A stretch of 64,000 nucleotides of DNA from Callaeas wilsoni (taxonomy: Eukaryota > Chordata > Aves > Passeriformes > Callaeidae). A program made the translations under genes and the position numbers. The DNA lies in assembly GCA_013398955.1 (NCBI GenBank), contig VWPU01005272.1:372001-436000 (forward strand), in the 5' to 3' direction. The notes below the pieces were generated by a model, which saw nothing but the letters and a program-made list of their open reading frames with translations, did not search any database and was not told where the DNA came from. The number at the start of each line of letters is the position of its first letter. The first letter of the stretch is position 1. Positions 60,024 through 64,000 of this stretch are shown in pieces.

Positions 60024-60094
60024 AACAAGTCAATATGGGAGTTTTGGGGAACAGATTACTTGAACAAGTCAAGTTTTGGGGAAAAGATTGCTTT
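60024..60094. repeat. Imperfect tandem duplication (about 32-38 bp)
   Basis: Unit 1 (60024-60061) and unit 2 (60063-60094) both run AACAAGTCAA...GTTTTGGGGAA.AGATT. Unit 2 lacks a 6-base piece (TATGGG) and differs at a few bases. It sits 150-220 bp downstream of the PDZ exon donor, in intron A-B. Confidence 0.85.
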
Positions 60095-60240
60095 AAGAGC
60101 CTCAATAATATTATCACCCAACATGATGGACAATATCCATTTACTGACGGCCTCCAATAAAAGAGTCATTGTTTAAGCAGGAGCAGAGAAAAAACCCCCA
60201 AACAGATACAAATGTTACATTGAGAACTGCTGCTCATTAC

Positions 60241-60515
60241 CTTCTGGGCGCTCCATCCTCGTGTGGTTGAATAATCACCACTTTTACTGTCACCGACGTG
60301 CGTAAAAGGTCGATCATTTGCTCATGAGTGAGAGTTGCCACAGCCACTTTACAGATCTCAACCAGGCGGCTCCCTTGCCGTAGGCCTGCTTTCCATGCAA
60401 AACCAAAGGGCTCCACATCTGCCACTATCCCTTCAAAGTTCACGTGGAATCCAAGCTGGCCCAACCCATTCCTCCGCAGGGTCATTTCCGTGGTTTCACA
60501 TCCTCTGGTCACTAT
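60241..60515 (-). CDS. SIPA1L2: SIPA1L2 exon A: PDZ domain
   Basis: This is the most 5' coding exon present, residues 1-92 of the partial protein; phase 0 in, phase 2 out (the last Arg codon is split AG|G). The acceptor is CTTCCTCAG and the donor AAG|GTAATG. It encodes almost the whole PDZ domain, from EMTLRRNG to [12 protein letters not shown]. The carboxylate-binding loop reads QLGF (residues 20-23), and the helix that lines the peptide groove begins near THEQMIDLL (residues 63-70). PDZ domains bind C-terminal peptides of partners. In this family the PDZ follows the RapGAP domain, so the GAP exons should lie upstream, beyond position 64000. The encoded sequence is very close to mammalian SIPA1L2 as I know it. 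Confidence 0.95.
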
Positions 60516-63500
60516 CTGAGGAAGTACCAGATTGTTACACAATTGTCAAGGCACACGAACATTATAAAGTCATGTATGGCTCTATATTAAGTATCTTTAA
60601 TACAATAACATTAAATTATTTTAACATTTATGTTTGAATGAAGGTTTCTGCATAAAACAAAATGAGTGAAACATTCCACAACGCTAAAAATCTTACGTCT
60701 CCAGGGCAGGCAGCTGACCCACGTCAAGCTCTTCCCCCTTGCCCAACGTTATCACAATACCATATATATCTTACTGAAAACTTTACAGCTGGTTTAGTTT
60801 CAAAACACAAAGCGAGAAAAATGCTGCCTTGTCAATTCATTCTTTTTGGCTGACTGCAGGTGTGCAAGTGTTTTTTATTCAGTATTAAACAGTGTTCAAC
60901 CCGAGACATAACATGAGCCAAATTGAGTGAAGTGCTTCGGTTCTAGCAGCTTGTTTTCCTCAAGAAAACAGCAATGAAGAAACTATTGATTTATTTTGCT
61001 GCATAGGCAGATTCCTAACTGCCACCATCTCCAGATGTGGATATCACTAAAATGGGATGCGAGTTGTCATGTTACTAGTAGACTTAAAACAAAAAAATTA
61101 CTTTCCTCATATTCAAGGAAAAGTAACTCTGTCATTAGAGAGAGCAGTCAAAATCCTTCAAATTCAGATTTTGTTAAACAGATTCATTTCTATATACTGT
61201 GAAATAAGTTCTCAACACTTTTGCCACATAAAACATAATCATACAACAGCCCATAAGGTGGGATACTGCATCACACTCAGAAGACAAAATCCTAGCCCGC
61301 ATTACATGGAAGTTTTAGAGTTACCTCAGCCTTCCCTTTTGCCAGTGTCACAAAAACCGTATATATTTAGCTTCATTAGTCCAATTAGAACAAAAACTTA
61401 ACCACTATGAAACATTATCAAAGATCTTTGTTTGTAGAGCATATCAAAGATCTCCCATAAACACTCCACCAAGGCAAACACCTGCCTTTTAGAGATGCGT
61501 ATGTTACAATACAGATCAAGGGATCTTCTCAAGGTCATGCTACATTAAGAGCACTTCCACAGCACAGCTCACCTTGCTCCACAAAGGTGTTCATGCTGTT
61601 TATGGCTGGGTTTAGTGTGCATCACAAAAATACACACTTTGGGCATTTAATTAAAGGTGCTTAAGGTAGGAGAGTAGTGTCCTTTACTGTCAGCTGTGCA
61701 GGATAGATGTCTGCAAAGGTTGTTTTATAGCATGAGTTTAATTCAGAAGGCTGTTTTGGAAAAGTCACTCTTGCTGTCCATTGTCTGCTTGAGCCAGAAT
61801 CCAGGCAGGCTAGCTTACTAGTTTATTGTGTGCTTGCCACAGCAGCATGGCCCAGCCTGGTTCAGGGGTGCCTGATGAGGGAGTGGGACTGCACAGCTCA
61901 CGAGATGCTGGCACTGTGACTGGGTACAGCTGTCACAAAACCACTCCTCCCAGCAGCCGAGTCAGGCAGTTGACTCGGTGCAGTTTCACAGAAGGTTTAG
62001 ACCGACTCAAGGCCCCACCGCCCCTGTGCTGTCCCATGTAATGCAAAAGCACTTGTGCAGCCATGCACACAGAGCAGGAAAAGGTACGGCTGAAAATCAG
62101 GGTGCTTTTCCAAATAGTGTTCCAAAGAGGTGCCAGGCAAGGAATGGAGGGGACTGGCAACAATCATGAAAGGATGTCTCCATCACTGACAAAGGAACTT
62201 CACACATAGCAAACATTAAGCTGTAAGTTACTTTTGTAGCTTCCTTTTTTACACTTTTCCTGTTTAGATTGATCTGTTGCCCACAGTTATTATAGAGTCA
62301 GGGATGAAAGTCCTAATGTTTACTCCCTTTCCAATTCAATGGCTGACTGGAAATACTTTGGAGCCTTTGTGTAACTTATGCCTGCAATTTGGTCGTGACT
62401 GAAAGTCATGAGATTTGGTACCTTTAGTAAGTTTTAAAGCACTGTTTTCTTTATATAATATTTCTATATGGATATCTGCCACTCAGCAGAAAAAATCAGA
62501 ACTTGTGCACATGAGAACAAAGTGCCACAAACCCAAGAGTTATTTTAACTTTGCTGATCTGGTGTATGCTCATGCTTTTAACCTGTGAGGTAATGAAATA
62601 CGATTAGCTCTCATTCATTAAGGGACAATCTTCTGTGAACTCTGAAATATTGAAGATATTGCAAGGATCAGATATCCTGAGAATTATTGCCTGGAAATTT
62701 TGATTCATAATCTTTCCAGTTACTTCTGAAGATGTAAGTTTCAAAGTTAAAATGTGAAAGTCATTATTGAGATGTCTAAAATGTACTCTGGAGGCTTTGT
62801 TTATGAAGTCAGGTTCTGGGTTTTCATAACAAAAACGAAGCAGCTATTTCCTTTGTCATTTTTCAGCTCTGAGGTTTTAGTATATTTTAGAAACTTTTCT
62901 TTTTAAATAGAACTTTCTGTTGTGTTTATAACTCTGCATATAGTATTAGAACTATATAGCATACCGGAAACTTTCACATACCGTTAACCTAGCTCTTTTA
63001 TTTTCAGCTCTTCAGTCATGACTAAATTTCAATAAGACTTTCATAATTTGTGAACTAGATAAGTGAAAAGGAAATTTTCAGCTCTTCGTTAGCTACACTT
63101 CCATCACAAATTTCTAAAATATACATTTAGTCATGCAGTGAAAAGAAGAACATGCTATTACAGTCAGGAGCCCAGCTGAGGGATGGAATTTTTTCCTTAT
63201 TAAGCTACATAATATTCTTTTTTTGGGGCTGACACCTCTCTATCATTATGTCACAATTATAGAATGCTGCAAAATGAATGCACTAGCCAAAGTATATGGA
63301 TTTCCCCAACTCAGAGCACTCAAAGTCTCTTCTTCAAGTTAGTTAAATATTCAAAAGTTAAAAGACAAGAAAGATAAAGATTCCTGCCAAAGACTCATTT
63401 ATTCCCAATGTGAAGTATTCCAGGATATTTCGTCTTCCCCAAGTGTATATTCCCCAAAAGGTAACACTGCATATTACATAGCAATGTCACATTAAACATA

Positions 63501-64000
63501 GTGCTGCTCCACTTCAAAACATGGCATTCTGTGGACTTGGTGGCAGCTTCACTGATCTTGTGGCCACAAGCGAACTAAGAGCTGGCTTCTCTGAATGCAC
63601 TTAAACCAGATAAAGTTAAAAGAGATCCTCTAAGTGCCATGAAGAAGGTGAAGAGGGCTTTTTTTAATATACAGCACACTAAGGAAATTTTGTCAACTCA
63701 GATTTTTGTCTAAGATCCATTCAGTGTTTCCATTTAATCTTTTATCACCCTGCCATTCTCTGTTATCCAAAAGCTCAAAACCACTGCTTTTACTGCCTTC
63801 CAACACAACCCTCCATGTTAATCTATAAGTTTGCTGCTCTTTCTACTTTCTATAACTAGATACTCTCCCCCACAAATACAAATTTGCCTAGACTGACACG
63901 TCACAGCTCTTCTTTCAGTCCTGGACCAATTGTTTCAGTTCAAACTAGAATGATGGTCTCAGCCAGCTTTTTACACCTTTTCTTAATCTGGATATTCAGA
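60516..64000 (-). other. SIPA1L2: SIPA1L2 intron 5' of the PDZ exon (partial)
   Basis: About 3.5 kb with no exon I could place. The preceding exon, which should encode the end of the RapGAP-associated region, lies beyond the window. A GC-raised patch at about 61,800-62,160 has no identifiable feature. Confidence 0.8.

Larger units (their letters stand above)
49268..60240 (-). other. SIPA1L2: SIPA1L2 intron A-B (about 11 kb)
   Basis: The largest complete intron in the window. It holds two CR1 fragments (54.4 kb and 57.7-58.1 kb), short tandem repeats and poly(A) tracts. I see no further exon and nothing resembling an RNA gene. Confidence 0.85.
18372..60515 (-). other. SIPA1L2: SIPA1L2 gene, 3' part (14 coding exons plus 3' UTR)
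   Basis: The reconstructed protein part is 782 residues, against about 1,720 for the full mammalian protein, so the window holds the C-terminal portion. Family knowledge: SIPA1L proteins are GTPase-activating proteins for Rap, enriched at synapses, and SIPA1L2 (SPAR2) has been linked to TrkB/amphisome trafficking and to binding of LZTS-family scaffolds. Seen here: PDZ exon, Ser-rich linkers, SPAR-type C-terminal blocks and a terminal coiled coil. SIPA1L2 is chosen over SIPA1L1 because the PDZ sequence ([18 protein letters not shown]), the KYVIGWKKSEGSP block and the FNTIDKKS end fit SIPA1L2. As I recall it, SIPA1L1 differs at these places. Exon lengths sum to 2,349 nt, a multiple of three, and all junction phases agree. 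The RapGAP domain is not in the window. Confidence 0.93.

Noticed and set aside
61800..62170. GC-raised patch upstream of the PDZ exon, suspected exon or promoter
   Set aside because: No frame resembles the SIPA1L region expected before the PDZ, there is no CpG island, and splice sites do not bracket the open frames.

Overview
The window reads as vertebrate, almost certainly bird, nuclear DNA. It is AT-rich and intron-rich, and the interspersed repeats I can recognise are CR1-type LINE 3' ends plus one LTR-like block. I see no Alu, L1 or B-type SINEs. There is no bacterial or organellar gene organisation, tRNA, rRNA or CRISPR. The species cannot be named from this.

The one gene I can reconstruct is the 3' part of SIPA1L2 (signal-induced proliferation-associated 1-like 2, SPAR2; RapGAP family) on the minus strand. 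Fourteen coding exons run from a PDZ exon (60241-60515) down to the C-terminal coiled-coil exon and stop codon (19458-19604). A 3' UTR of about 1.1 kb follows, with an AATAAA at 18387-18392. I placed every junction by hand. All use AG acceptors and GT donors, all phases are compatible, and the exons sum to 2,349 nt, giving 782 residues plus stop with no frameshift. This is roughly the C-terminal 45% of the protein. The N-terminal region and RapGAP catalytic domain lie beyond the right edge. The domain order seen is PDZ, then long Ser-rich disordered linkers carrying a DSGIDT degron-like motif, then conserved SPAR-family C-terminal blocks, then a coiled coil.

Layout: 1-18,091 is intergenic DNA downstream of SIPA1L2. 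It holds two CR1 fragments, an LTR-like block (about 14.4-15.0 kb) and two perfect tandem duplications. At 18,092-18,334 lies an isolated coding-like, GC-raised segment on the plus strand, with a strong acceptor and an 80-codon open frame. It converges tail-to-tail on the SIPA1L2 3' UTR, and I do not recognise its protein. 18,372-60,515 is the SIPA1L2 3' gene body. 60,516-64,000 is the start of a further intron whose upstream exon is not in the window.

The observations most worth following are the convergent unrecognised exon at 18.1-18.3 kb and an unannotated 132-bp exon-like open segment at 37,299-37,430. The latter has an excellent acceptor but a reading phase that disagrees with its SIPA1L2 neighbours, so it would be a poison or alternative-terminus exon. 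A 54-bp in-frame cassette exon and two weak donor sites also deserve attention. I did not find a clearly new biological system.
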